DNA of 63,477 nucleotides from Alphaproteobacteria bacterium (lineage in GTDB: Bacteria > Pseudomonadota > Alphaproteobacteria > Micropepsales > Micropepsaceae): contig JAICHV010000018.1 in NCBI GenBank assembly GCA_025924715.1, positions 1 to 63,477 on the forward strand. The letters run 5' to 3'. How positions within the stretch are numbered: position 1 is the first letter of the stretch; every line of letters begins with the position of its first letter. The notes under the pieces were generated by a model. That model did no database searches and was not told the DNA's origin. It saw only the letters and a list, made by a program, of their open reading frames with translations. Of the stretch, positions 23,636-31,570 are shown one piece after another. Both the position numbers and the translations under genes were made by a program.

Positions 23636-23740
23636 CCAGCGCGAGGATTTTTGCGGCGTGAGCAGGAGCGGCGAGCGATATGGGCATGACGCCCATGAGC
23701 GAAGCCGCGACGAACTCACGACGCAAAAGGACCGCGCTGG
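23636..23740. repeat. 105-nt long palindromic structure abutting lpdA
   Basis: Outer arms CCAGCGCG (23636-23643) and CGCGCTGG (23733-23740) are perfect. Inner arms TGCGGCGTGAG and CTCACGACGCA pair with one mismatch, and the centre is ATGGGC-ATGAC-GCCCAT. The right arm ends at the base before the lpdA stop codon. It could fold as one extended hairpin in lpdA mRNA. Confidence 0.75.
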
Positions 23741-25141
23741 TCACATTTGCATGGTCCAATTTTCCACTGCCATTGCCGCTTGGCGCACCGCTTCGGTCAG
23801 CGTCGGATGGGCGTGGCAGGTGCGGGCGATGTCTTCGCTGGACGCGCCGAATTCGATCGCCAACGTCACTTCGGCGATTAGATTGCCCGCTTCGGCGCCC
23901 AGGATGTGACAGCCCAGCACTTTGTCGGTCTTGGCATCGGCCAGGATCTTCACCATACCCTCGGTGGCGGCGATGGTCTTGGCGCGGGCATTGGCGGTGA
24001 ACGGAAATTTGCCGACTTTGTAAGCGATGCCGGCGGCTTTCAATTCTTCCTCGGTTTTGCCGACCGTGGCGACTTCCGGGAAAGTATAGACCACCGACGG
24101 AATCGCGTCGTAATTCACATGACCGGGCTTGCCGGCGATGATTTCGGCCACCGCCACGGCTTCGTCCTCGGCCTTATGCGCCAGCATGGCGCCTTCGCGG
24201 CAATCGCCGATGGCATAGATGCCGGCCACATTGGTGGCGAAATGGCTGTCGGTGATTACCCGTCCGCGCTTGTCCAGCGCCACGCCAACCTTGTCGAGGC
24301 CCAGGCTGTCGGTGAAGGGCCGCCGTCCGATCGACACCAGCATGATGTCGGCCTCGACAGTGGATTTCTCGCCGCCGGCGGCCGGCTCGACCGTGACGAC
24401 CAGACCGTTTTTCTTTTTCTCAACCCCGACCACCTTGGTCGAAAGCTGGAAGGTGAAGCCCTGTTTCTGCAGCACGCGTTGAAAGGCCTTGCCGATCTCG
24501 GCGTCTATGCCCGGGGTGATGCGGTCGAGGAATTCCACCACCGTGACCTCGGCGCCCAGACGGCGCCACACCGAGCCCAATTCCAGCCCAATGACGCCGG
24601 CGCCGACCACCAGCAATTTCTTGGGCACCTCTTTCAGGGTCAGTGCGCCGGTGGAAGAGACGATCTGTTTTTCGTCGATGGTGACGCCCGGAAGCGGCGC
24701 CACATCCGAGCCCGTGGCGATGATGATGGCTTTGGCGGTCAGGCTGCGCGTGCCGTCCTTGGTCTTGACCTCGACCTTCCCGGGCGCGGTGATGCGTGCC
24801 TCGCCGACAATCGCCTCAGCCTTGTTTTTCTTGAGCAGATATTCGACGCCTTTGGTGAGCTCGCCGACAACCTTGTCCTTCTGCGCCATCATCGCGGGCA
24901 GATCGAGTTCGACCTGCGCCTTGATGCCCAGCCGGGCGAAATCGGTATGGGCTTCGTGAAAGCGTTCGGAAGCGTGCAGGAGTGCCTTGGAGGGGATGCA
25001 GCCCACATTCAAACAGGTGCCGCCAAAGCTGCCGCGCTTGTCGATGCAGGCGGCGGTCAGGCCGAGCTGCCCCAGCCGGATGGCCGCGTTATAGCCGCCC
25101 GGGCCGCCGCCGATGACGATTGCGTCGAAACTGTCTGCCAT
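23741..25141 (-). CDS. lpdA: Dihydrolipoyl dehydrogenase (E3)
   Basis: 466 residues. FAD fold AIVIGGGPGGYNAAIRLGQL, redox-active disulfide in GGTCLNVGCIPSKALL, NAD-binding VVGAGVIGLELGSVW, and the C-terminal catalytic CHAHPTLTEAV (His-Glu pair). It reoxidises lipoamide in the 2-oxoacid dehydrogenase complexes and glycine cleavage. No E1/E2 genes are in this window. It is on the same strand as the stress kinase upstream, 60 nt away. A long palindrome sits at its 3' end. Confidence 0.96.
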   Translation of the reverse strand: MADSFDAIVIGGGPGGYNAAIRLGQLGLTAACIDKRGSFGGTCLNVGCIPSKALLHASERFHEAHTDFARLGIKAQVELDLPAMMAQKDKVVGELTKGVEYLLKKNKAEAIVGEARITAPGKVEVKTKDGTRSLTAKAIIIATGSDVAPLPGVTIDEKQIVSSTGALTLKEVPKKLLVVGAGVIGLELGSVWRRLGAEVTVVEFLDRITPGIDAEIGKAFQRVLQKQGFTFQLSTKVVGVEKKKNGLVVTVEPAAGGEKSTVEADIMLVSIGRRPFTDSLGLDKVGVALDKRGRVITDSHFATNVAGIYAIGDCREGAMLAHKAEDEAVAVAEIIAGKPGHVNYDAIPSVVYTFPEVATVGKTEEELKAAGIAYKVGKFPFTANARAKTIAATEGMVKILADAKTDKVLGCHILGAEAGNLIAEVTLAIEFGASSEDIARTCHAHPTLTEAVRQAAMAVENWTMQM

Positions 25142-25201
25142 GAGTTCACCTGCCGAATTCGCGGGTCTTATAACGGGGCGCCGCCTCTCGGCAAACCGCT
25201 T

Positions 25202-26896
25202 TTACGGGTGCGGTTTTTGGCCCGGATCGGGGAAAATCAGGTCCACGACGGTGCCTGTGCCCTCCTCAGAATGCACCGAAGCCACTCCCCCCAATTGGGC
25301 GGCAAAGGTGCGGATCAGGCGTGAGCCGACGCTTTTGCCGCTGTCATCCATGCGAAAGCCGATACCGTCATCGGCGATCGCCAGGCGCAGCATGCCGGGG
25401 CGGTCATGGGCCAGAGTCACCCGAATGACCCCTTGCCGCTTCAAGGGGAAGGCATGTTTGAAGATGTTGGTCAGCGCTTCGACCGTGAACAAGGTCACCG
25501 CGACGGCGACGCCGCCCTGCACCACCATGGGAATGGCATCGACCTCGATACGGATATGGTCGCCGGCGCCCATGCCCCCGGCGATCTGGTGCGACAATTC
25601 TTCCAGCAATTGCTTGAGGTCCAGGGTGGATTGATCCTCCAGCTCATTGAGGATGCGGTGAACCAATGCCAAGGCGTTGATGCGGGTCTGGGCCTGCATC
25701 AGCGCGTCGCGCGAAACCTTGTCCTTCACTTGATTGGCCTGGATCGATAGCAGGCTCATCACGATCTGGAGATTGTTCTTCACCCGGTGGTGAATCTCCT
25801 TGATCATTGTGGTCTTCATATCGACCGTCTCGCGCAAGCGGCGGTCGCGGTCCTGGATATCCTGCGCCATTTCGTTCATGGCGTCGCCCAACAGGCGGAA
25901 TTCGGTGGGCGCCTCGCTGAGGTCGGGCCGGACGGCATAATGGCCGCCGCGATAGGCGGAGGCGACCCGGCGCAGATAGGCGGTCCATTGCGTCGCCTGG
26001 CGGTCGGTGGCGAACCAGATCGTCACCCAGGCGATCAGGATCATGAAGATGGGCAGCAGAAAATCGATGGCGACGTGGAAATAGGTCTGACCGAATAGCC
26101 GGTCCTCGCGCTCGCCATAGGCGACGAACAGATTGCCGCCTTCCAGCACGGCCGTGCCCAGCCGCCAGACCTTGCCGGCCTCATCCCGGGCCTCGAGCGA
26201 GACGCCGCCGGGAGCGCCGGCGGCCAGAACCGCGCGCGCCAGGGCAGGCGCCGTCTTACGATCATTGCTTGCCACCACGATGCGGTTGCGATCGAACACC
26301 GCGACCACGGCGCCCGCGGGCAAGGGATGATTGCGCAACATATAATCGAACCAATGCACATCCAGGTCGATCGCCACCGCCCCGGCAAAGGTACCGTCCG
26401 GCTTGCGCAGCGCCACCGCCACCCCGACCACCGGCTGACCGGTGGCGCGGCTGGTCAGAAGCGCGCTGACCGCGCTAGCGCCGGCCCGCTTGGCCTGCTG
26501 AAACAAGGGCATGTCGCCGACACTGAGGCCCTTGGCCAAAGGCAGCGCCGAACAGGCGATGGTGCCATTTTCGTCGATCCGCGACAGATTGTTGAAATAG
26601 TCGACACCGATCATCGCATCGGCGAGTTCGCTGTCGCAATTGGGGGTGATTTCGCGCACGTCTTTGAGGCTGCCGACAGCGCGCAGGATCTGCTCGCCGG
26701 ACTGGAGCAGACTCTGGTCTTCTTCCGCCGCGGCGCGGGCCGCCTGGATCAGCCGCGCCTGGACATCGGCATCGTCCCGGCCGACGCGCTCGATCCCTTC
26801 GAACACGCTCACCGCCCCGATCGGCAGCAAGGCCAGGGTGATGATCAGCAGGAAGCGCTGGCGGAGGGTCCAGCCGCGCCCGGCACTGGTTGTCAC
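25202..26896 (-). CDS. Membrane sensor histidine kinase of the HWE/HisKA_2 type, likely general stress kinase
   Basis: 564 residues: a membrane helix at about 15-32, an extracytoplasmic sensor domain of about 240 residues (Cache-like, with FNNLSRIDENGTIACSALPL), a second helix at about 277-297 and a HAMP-like linker. The dimerisation domain EIHHRVKNNLQ (His369/His370) is typical of kinases that phosphorylate PhyR, and the ATPase domain has VEALTNIFKHAFP and DDGIGF. It follows ecfG by 7 nt, so it lies in the nepR-ecfG operon. The ligand is unknown. Confidence 0.9.
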   Translation of the reverse strand: MTTSAGRGWTLRQRFLLIITLALLPIGAVSVFEGIERVGRDDADVQARLIQAARAAAEEDQSLLQSGEQILRAVGSLKDVREITPNCDSELADAMIGVDYFNNLSRIDENGTIACSALPLAKGLSVGDMPLFQQAKRAGASAVSALLTSRATGQPVVGVAVALRKPDGTFAGAVAIDLDVHWFDYMLRNHPLPAGAVVAVFDRNRIVVASNDRKTAPALARAVLAAGAPGGVSLEARDEAGKVWRLGTAVLEGGNLFVAYGEREDRLFGQTYFHVAIDFLLPIFMILIAWVTIWFATDRQATQWTAYLRRVASAYRGGHYAVRPDLSEAPTEFRLLGDAMNEMAQDIQDRDRRLRETVDMKTTMIKEIHHRVKNNLQIVMSLLSIQANQVKDKVSRDALMQAQTRINALALVHRILNELEDQSTLDLKQLLEELSHQIAGGMGAGDHIRIEVDAIPMVVQGGVAVAVTLFTVEALTNIFKHAFPLKRQGVIRVTLAHDRPGMLRLAIADDGIGFRMDDSGKSVGSRLIRTFAAQLGGVASVHSEEGTGTVVDLIFPDPGQKPHP

Positions 26897-26903
26897 GGAG
26901 AGA

Positions 26904-27581
26904 TTATTTCAGGCGTCGTTTGCCGCCGGCGGCCCCGGTCTCGTCAGACGACGGGGTCAGGCGATCAAGCTGGGCCATGATCTCCCGGGCAGCGTCTCCC
27001 TCGGCGGGCCGTGCGACATCGTTCAGGGTGTCGTCACCATCCAGGATTTCCATCAGCGCCTTGCGGGCGCGCGCGACGCGGCTTTTTACGGTGCCGACGG
27101 CGCATTTGCAGATCGCCGCCGCATCTTCGTAGGAGAACCCGCCGGCACCCACCAGAATAAGCGCTTCGCGTTGTTCGTCCGACAGACAGCGCAAGGCGCG
27201 CGCGGTATCGGAAAGCTGGGCGGAAAACACCTGGTCCTCGCCGCCGCCCGGAATGCGCTCGGCCGCTTCCTGATCCCATGGCGCCTGGCGCCAAGCCCGG
27301 CGGCGATTGGAATAGAATTGATTGCGCAGAATGGTGAACAGCCACGCCTTCAGATTGGTGCCCGGAATGAAGGTGCTGCGGCTTTGCCAGGCTTTGACCA
27401 AGGTCTCTTGCGCCAGATCGTCGGCGCCTTCCTGGTTGCCGGTGAGCGAGCGGGCAAAGGCACGCAGGAAGGGGATCAGGGCCAGTAGTTCGGTCTTGAA
27501 ATCGCCTTCGCCGTCATCGGACATCTGTGCCGGCCGATTGTTATTGGGGGCATTGTTGGGCATGGGGTGCGGCATCGGCAT
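26904..27581 (-). CDS. ecfG: ECF-type general stress sigma factor EcfG
   Basis: 225 residues. Region 2 reads FLRAFARSLTGNQEGADDLA and QETLVKAWQ; region 4 reads LSDEQREALILVGAGGFSYE with the helix-turn-helix CAVGTVKSRVARAR. EcfG directs transcription from GGAAC-N16-17-CGTT promoters when NepR is removed by phosphorylated PhyR. Its start overlaps the nepR stop by one base (TAATG). The N-terminus up to MSDDG is Pro/Asn-rich and a later start is possible. Four matching promoter sites occur nearby. Confidence 0.94.
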   Translation of the reverse strand: MPMPHPMPNNAPNNNRPAQMSDDGEGDFKTELLALIPFLRAFARSLTGNQEGADDLAQETLVKAWQSRSTFIPGTNLKAWLFTILRNQFYSNRRRAWRQAPWDQEAAERIPGGGEDQVFSAQLSDTARALRCLSDEQREALILVGAGGFSYEDAAAICKCAVGTVKSRVARARKALMEILDGDDTLNDVARPAEGDAAREIMAQLDRLTPSSDETGAAGGKRRLK

Positions 27582-27790
27582 TACGAAGCCTTCTTTCCGC
27601 TTTTGTTGTCGTCGCCTTCATCGATCTTGCGCAGCAGATCCATGAAATCTTCAGGGATCGGCTCCTGCGCGACGTCGTCATACATACGGCGCAGCTCGCG
27701 GCCGATGGCCCGCTGACGCGCCCGAATAGCACGCGCCTTTTCGTTCGGCTTTTCGTCGTTCGACACGGTGGCTTCCCATTGCTGCGTCAT
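27581..27790 (-). CDS. nepR: Anti-sigma factor NepR
   Basis: 69 residues. Two helices typical of NepR are visible (ARQRAIGRELRRMYDDVAQE and IPEDFMDLLRKIDEG), flanked by disordered ends. NepR holds EcfG inactive until PhyR~P binds it by sigma mimicry. It is the first gene of the nepR-ecfG-kinase operon and diverges from phyR. A perfect EcfG promoter lies upstream, giving positive autoregulation. Confidence 0.94.
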   Translation of the reverse strand: MTQQWEATVSNDEKPNEKARAIRARQRAIGRELRRMYDDVAQEPIPEDFMDLLRKIDEGDDNKSGKKAS

Positions 27791-27880
27791 GTCTTAGGCT
27801 CTACTTCCGCTGCGTCTGCCGGCGGAAGATCGCCCTTCCGCTTTCGATATCCGCCCCGGTTTCACGCCCTTACTGGAACA

Positions 27881-27905
27881 AACGTCCCCTCTGGGGAAAG
27901 GTTCC
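27881..27905 (-). promoter_or_regulatory. EcfG-type promoter of nepR-ecfG
   Basis: On the minus strand GGAAC (27905-27901), a 16-nt spacer, and CGTT (27884-27881). This is an exact match to the EcfG consensus, about 90 nt before the nepR start. Confidence 0.85.
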
Positions 27906-27915
27906 GGCAATTCAG

Positions 27916-27940
27916 GGAACTTTTTGCCCTGGCGTATGTT
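27916..27940 (+). promoter_or_regulatory. EcfG-type promoter of phyR
   Basis: GGAAC (27916-27920), 16-nt spacer, TGTT (27937-27940), one mismatch from the consensus, 38 nt before the phyR ATG. It is only 10 nt from the oppositely directed nepR promoter. Confidence 0.75.
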
Positions 27941-27977
27941 CCCTTTTCACGCTTTGCTACCCCGAAGGAGCCTTTTC

Positions 27978-28769
27978 ATGAGCATGACGCAAATCCTTGC
28001 GCCGCATCTTCCGTATTTGCGCCGCTATGCCAGGGCCTTAACCGGTTCCCAGGTCAGCGGCGACGCGCATGTCCGGGCGGCGCTCACCGCCCTTTTGGAA
28101 GGCGATGAAAGCTTGACCCAAGGGGTTCCACCCAGGGTTGCATTGTACCGCCTGTTTCACGCGATCTGGCAGTCGGGAGCCGAACATTATGATGACACTG
28201 TTAACGAAGCCCCGGCGCGCAGCCCGGAAAACCGCCTCAGGACGCTCAGCGCCGCCAAGCGCGCTGCCCTGCTGCTGACCGCGGTCGAAGCTTTCAGTCC
28301 GGAAGAAGCGGCCTTCATCATCGACGAAACGCCCGAAGAGGTAGAGCGCGCCATCGTCGAGGCGCAGAAGACCATCGACAGCCAGCTCGCGAGCCGCGTC
28401 TTGATCATCGAGGACGAACCGATCATCGCCATGGATCTGGAAAACCTGGTCAGCGAATTGGGCCATAAGGTCGTGGCCACCGCCGCCACCCGCGACGAAG
28501 CCGTCGCCAAGGCGAAATCCGAACGTCCGGGCCTGGTGCTGGCCGACATCAATCTGGGCGAAGGCGGCAGCGGCATCGACGCCGTCAATGAAATTCTTTC
28601 CTCCTTCGATATTCCCGTGATTTTCATCACCGCCTATCCGGAAAAATTGTTGACGGGCGAGCGTCCGGAGCCGACCTATCTGATCGCCAAGCCGTTCCTG
28701 CCCGAAACCGTGCAGGCAACCGTCGGCCAGGCACTGTTTTTCCATCCGGTAGCCCGTCAGGCTGCCTGA
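27978..28769 (+). CDS. phyR: General stress response regulator PhyR
   Basis: 263 residues. The N-terminal sigma-like domain (about 1-130) mimics EcfG region 2 and 4 (LPYLRRYARALTGSQVSGDA; FSPEEAAFIIDETPEEVERA). The C-terminal receiver begins SRVLIIEDEPIIAMDLENLV, with the phospho-acceptor Asp190 in LVLADINLG and the lysine in YLIAKPF. Phosphorylated PhyR captures NepR and frees EcfG. The ATG at 27978 is preceded by GAAGGAG. Confidence 0.96.
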   Translation: MSMTQILAPHLPYLRRYARALTGSQVSGDAHVRAALTALLEGDESLTQGVPPRVALYRLFHAIWQSGAEHYDDTVNEAPARSPENRLRTLSAAKRAALLLTAVEAFSPEEAAFIIDETPEEVERAIVEAQKTIDSQLASRVLIIEDEPIIAMDLENLVSELGHKVVATAATRDEAVAKAKSERPGLVLADINLGEGGSGIDAVNEILSSFDIPVIFITAYPEKLLTGERPEPTYLIAKPFLPETVQATVGQALFFHPVARQAA

Positions 28770-28791
28770 ATTCAACGACCAGGAGTAGTTC

Positions 28792-29157
28792 ATGGCCGCG
28801 AAGAAGAAAGCCGTACCCAGCAATATTGACGCTCGCCTGACCCAGCTTCGGCGCGATTTCGAAGCCCTGCAGGAAGACGTCAAAGGACTTGCGGGCGATG
28901 TCGGCATGGCCGCCTCCGAGCGCGCCCAGATGGCGATGCGGTCCGCCGAAGACGTTGCCGATCGCGCCATGCGCTTGGCCGAAGAAGCCGCCCGTGAAGC
29001 CAAGATCGCGGCCGTGGACTTCAAGGACGACGCCGAGGAATGGGCGGAGGAAAACGCCGAATCCCTGCGCGTGCAGGTGCGCGAGCAGCCGATCACGGCG
29101 CTGTTGATCGCCGGCGGCGTCGGCGCCTTTTTGGGTGCGATCTTTTTGCGCCGTTGA
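28792..29157 (+). CDS. DUF883/YqjD-type membrane-anchored helical protein
   Basis: 121 residues: a basic start (MAAKKKAVPSN), a long coiled helix rich in Ala/Glu (SAEDVADRAMRLAEEAAREA), the conserved REQPITALLIAGGVGAFLGA helix and a terminal FLRR. DUF883 proteins (YqjD, ElaB) are inner-membrane anchored, bind ribosomes and are stress or stationary-phase induced in E. coli. It follows phyR by 22 nt with AGGAG upstream, so it is probably read from the phyR promoter. Confidence 0.88.
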   Translation: MAAKKKAVPSNIDARLTQLRRDFEALQEDVKGLAGDVGMAASERAQMAMRSAEDVADRAMRLAEEAAREAKIAAVDFKDDAEEWAEENAESLRVQVREQPITALLIAGGVGAFLGAIFLRR

Positions 29158-29232
29158 CCTTTGGGGGCGCGCGCTATTCCTCAGTTAACCGCCCTGGCGT
29201 AAGATTTGGCCGAACCGATTTCTGGGGATCTC

Positions 29233-29571
29233 ATGATTGCGCGTCTTGGCGCCAAAGCCGTGTTGCTGGCCATCGGCCTGGGCATGGCGTTTTTCGGTAT
29301 CGGTCTGCTCGGTGCCGCTTTGGCCGCCAGCCTGAAGGCGTTGTTCGGCGAACCGGGCGCCCTGGCGGTGGCCGGTGGGGTCCTGCTGCTGCCCCCTTTG
29401 TTCTGGGCGATGGCCAAGCTGCTGTTTCGTCCCGCCAAGCCGCCGCCGAGCGGCGTGGCTGCGACCTTGATTGCCGCCTTGGCCAAGGACTTGCCCTGGA
29501 TGGCGGTCCTGGGCGCCGGGGCAAGTGGAGTCGCCAGCCTGTTTTCCAAGCGCGGTAAGCGGCAAAAATAG
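29233..29571 (+). CDS. Small two-helix membrane protein, holin/YqjE-like
   Basis: 112 residues from the ATG at 29233 (GGGGA upstream; a TTG at 29206 is less likely). Two hydrophobic helices (VLLAIGLGMAFFGIGLLGAA and LAVAGGVLLLPPLFWAMA), a third weaker segment and a basic C-terminus (SKRGKRQK). The position next to a DUF883 gene recalls the yqjD-yqjE arrangement, so a DUF1469-like assignment is plausible but not proven. Confidence 0.65.
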   Translation: MIARLGAKAVLLAIGLGMAFFGIGLLGAALAASLKALFGEPGALAVAGGVLLLPPLFWAMAKLLFRPAKPPPSGVAATLIAALAKDLPWMAVLGAGASGVASLFSKRGKRQK

Positions 29572-29580
29572 GTTCCCCGC

Positions 29581-29605
29581 GGAACCCGCCCGGATCCGCC
29601 GCGTT
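29581..29605 (+). promoter_or_regulatory. EcfG-type promoter of the DUF1328 gene
   Basis: GGAAC (29581-29585), 16-nt spacer, CGTT (29602-29605), an exact consensus match 32 nt before the ATG at 29637. Confidence 0.82.
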
Positions 29606-29636
29606 TCACCTAGCGCGCCATTGGAAGGAAAACGGC

Positions 29637-29810
29637 ATGTTGGGCTGGGCCTTGACCTTTTTGATCCTGGCTCTCGTGGCGGGCTATATGGGCTTTTTCG
29701 GCCTGGCCGGTATCGCCGCCAGCGTCGCCAAACTGCTGTTGATCGTTTTCGTGGTGCTCTTGATCGTCAGTGCGTTTTCGGGCGCCCTTCGGGGCAGACC
29801 GCGAATCTAA
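29637..29810 (+). CDS. DUF1328 (YtjA-type) small membrane protein
   Basis: 57 residues, MLGWALTFLILALVAGYMGF followed by FGLAGIAASVAKLLLIVFVV and a short GALRGRPRI tail. The two helices and the FGLAGIAAS.AK.L core are diagnostic of DUF1328. GGAAGG precedes the ATG. An exact EcfG promoter just upstream places it in the general stress regulon. Function is unknown. Confidence 0.9.
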   Translation: MLGWALTFLILALVAGYMGFFGLAGIAASVAKLLLIVFVVLLIVSAFSGALRGRPRI

Positions 29811-29822
29811 CGGGAGCAGCTC

Positions 29823-29987
29823 ATGCAGTTGTCCAATTTGCGGGTTCCAGCCCGCCTCATGGAACATCCCGTCGAGGCCGCCATCGCCGCCGCACTCTTG
29901 CTGGCCCTGCTGTTCGTTTCCTCGGCCGACCCGCATGCCGATGCGCCGACTCAGCAATTGTCCCAAAACATGGCGGCAAAAATGTGA
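29823..29987 (+). CDS. 54-residue single-pass membrane protein
   Basis: ATG at 29823 (GGGAG upstream) to TGA at 29985-29987. MQLSNLRVPARLMEHPVEAA then one hydrophobic helix (AIAAALLLALLFVSSA) and a polar tail (DPHADAPTQQLSQNMAAKM). No family recognised. It begins 12 nt after the DUF1328 stop, so it should share the EcfG promoter. Confidence 0.65.
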   Translation: MQLSNLRVPARLMEHPVEAAIAAALLLALLFVSSADPHADAPTQQLSQNMAAKM

Positions 29988-30030
29988 AAAAAACGATGAT
30001 GGGCGGGGAACGAAGTTTTGGCCCGCCCAT
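29987..30030 (-). terminator. Rho-independent terminator of the glycosyltransferase operon
   Basis: Stem ATGGGCGGG (29999-30007) and CCCGCCCAT (30022-30030). On the minus strand it is followed by seven T residues (A-run 29987-29993). It lies about 100 nt downstream of the minus-strand transferase stop. Confidence 0.75.
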
Positions 30031-30040
30031 TATCACCCAC

Positions 30041-30104
30041 GAGCGGACGTCCGATCCGGAACGCCCCCAGCCCCTTCGACAGCCCGCCTCGGGTGTCCGC
30101 TCGC
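30041..30104. repeat. Spaced inverted repeat downstream of the ArnT-like gene
   Basis: CGAGCGGAC (30040-30048 area) and GTCCGCTCG (30096-30104 area) are complementary over 9 bp with about 46 nt between. It lies in the 3' untranslated part of the minus-strand gene; possible RNA structure. Confidence 0.4.
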
Positions 30105-30133
30105 TTCCCTCCCCCAAAAAATCAGGCCGTTTC

Positions 30134-31570
30134 TCAGGGCATTTTGCTTGGGACAAGCGCCTTGCTGCCGCTCACCACATAGAGCGCGTAGCGCGAGAGT
30201 TCCCCGCCCTTGCCCGACACCTGCAACACCGTCACGGGTTCCACGGCGTTGAAATATTGCGCCAGGAAGGCGTGCCGGTCGCGCTTTTGTTCCACCACAT
30301 AGAGCAGCGGCCCCGACAGCAGGCCTGACGGCGGGGATGGCGCATTGGGATAACGATAGGTTTCATCGGCCTGGATGACCTTCAGGCCCGGCTCATAGAA
30401 CCTGAGCCAGGCGGTGGTCTCATAGTCCGTGGTGACGACCGCCCCAGCCCCGGCAGCCCGCGCCGCCCCCGGCATACTATCGGCGACGGGGCGAAAGCCG
30501 CGCCCCAGCAAATGCGCCAGGGGATCGCTCTTGCCCAGCGGCAGAACCCCCGTCAACACCTGGATATAGACCAGCAGCAGCATGGCGCCCGCTAGGGGCA
30601 TCGCCAGGCGGGTCGACCATTTGCGCCAGCCGGGACTCTCCCCCATCGCATCCGCCGCCAGAATGGAAAAAAGGGGGAACAGAAAGCAGGGCCAATTCCC
30701 CTGCACCCGGTCATGCAAGGCATGGATCAGGAAATAAAGGATGGGCGGTGCCATCAGCATCGCGAGCAGAAAACGGTCGTCCCCCCGCCGCGCCCGGGCG
30801 AGCCCGGCCACGCCCAAGGCGAAGATCAAAGGCGAGGCCAGGCCGAGCTGGGCGCCGAAAAACTCGATCAGATAGCGCGCCGTCAGCGCGTGACCGGCGA
30901 TACGGCCGAACTGGAAGACGAACGTCTCCCATTGATGCGCGGCCTGCCACAGCAGATTGGGCAAAAAGATCACCACCGCCAGAACGCCGCCGGCCCATGG
31001 CCAGGGCGTCGCCAACCAGCGCCGCGCCTTAGGCTCTGCGATAAGCCAGACCAGGGTGCCCAGGCCAAGAAAGCCGGCGGTGTATTTGCACAGCATGCCG
31101 AGCCCGCCCGCGGCCCCCACCGCCAGCCACCAGCGGCCATGGCCCGTCTGCTGCAGACGGGCCAGGCAGAACAGGAACAGCGCCGCGGCCGCGATCGAAG
31201 GCTGATCCGGCGTCGCTGCCAAGAGCTCGGCATTGATCATCAAGGTCAGGTTGAACAGCAGCACCGCCGCCCAGGCGCGCGAACGATCCTTCAAGATCGC
31301 CAATGCGCTCTCGAACACCAGCCAGCTCGATGCCACCGAAAGCACCAAGCCCATGGCGCGGATACCCAGCGTGGTATCGCCGAACAGCAAGGTGCCGGAT
31401 TTGATCGCCCAAGCGATGGCGGGCGGGTGATCGAAATAGCCGAAATCCAGATGCAGCGACCATAGCCAGTAATAGGCTTCGTCGGCGGATAGCGGCAGCG
31501 CCATCGCCATGGCGGCGCGAATCGTCAGAAGCGCCCCCAGAACGATGAGAGGCCAGGGCCTTTCCTTCAT
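30134..31570 (-). CDS. PMT/ArnT-like membrane glycosyltransferase (lipid-linked sugar to envelope acceptor)
   Basis: 478 residues with about 11 membrane helices. The first periplasmic loop carries ADEAYYWLWSLHLDFGYFDH, with the acidic pair and DHPP motif of GT-C enzymes (ArnT/PMT family). Such proteins transfer a sugar from polyprenyl phosphate to lipid A or protein. Its ATG overlaps the stop of the upstream polyprenyl-phosphate sugar synthase gene (ATGA), so the two probably make and use the same lipid-linked sugar. Confidence 0.88.
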   Translation of the reverse strand: MKERPWPLIVLGALLTIRAAMAMALPLSADEAYYWLWSLHLDFGYFDHPPAIAWAIKSGTLLFGDTTLGIRAMGLVLSVASSWLVFESALAILKDRSRAWAAVLLFNLTLMINAELLAATPDQPSIAAAALFLFCLARLQQTGHGRWWLAVGAAGGLGMLCKYTAGFLGLGTLVWLIAEPKARRWLATPWPWAGGVLAVVIFLPNLLWQAAHQWETFVFQFGRIAGHALTARYLIEFFGAQLGLASPLIFALGVAGLARARRGDDRFLLAMLMAPPILYFLIHALHDRVQGNWPCFLFPLFSILAADAMGESPGWRKWSTRLAMPLAGAMLLLVYIQVLTGVLPLGKSDPLAHLLGRGFRPVADSMPGAARAAGAGAVVTTDYETTAWLRFYEPGLKVIQADETYRYPNAPSPPSGLLSGPLLYVVEQKRDRHAFLAQYFNAVEPVTVLQVSGKGGELSRYALYVVSGSKALVPSKMP

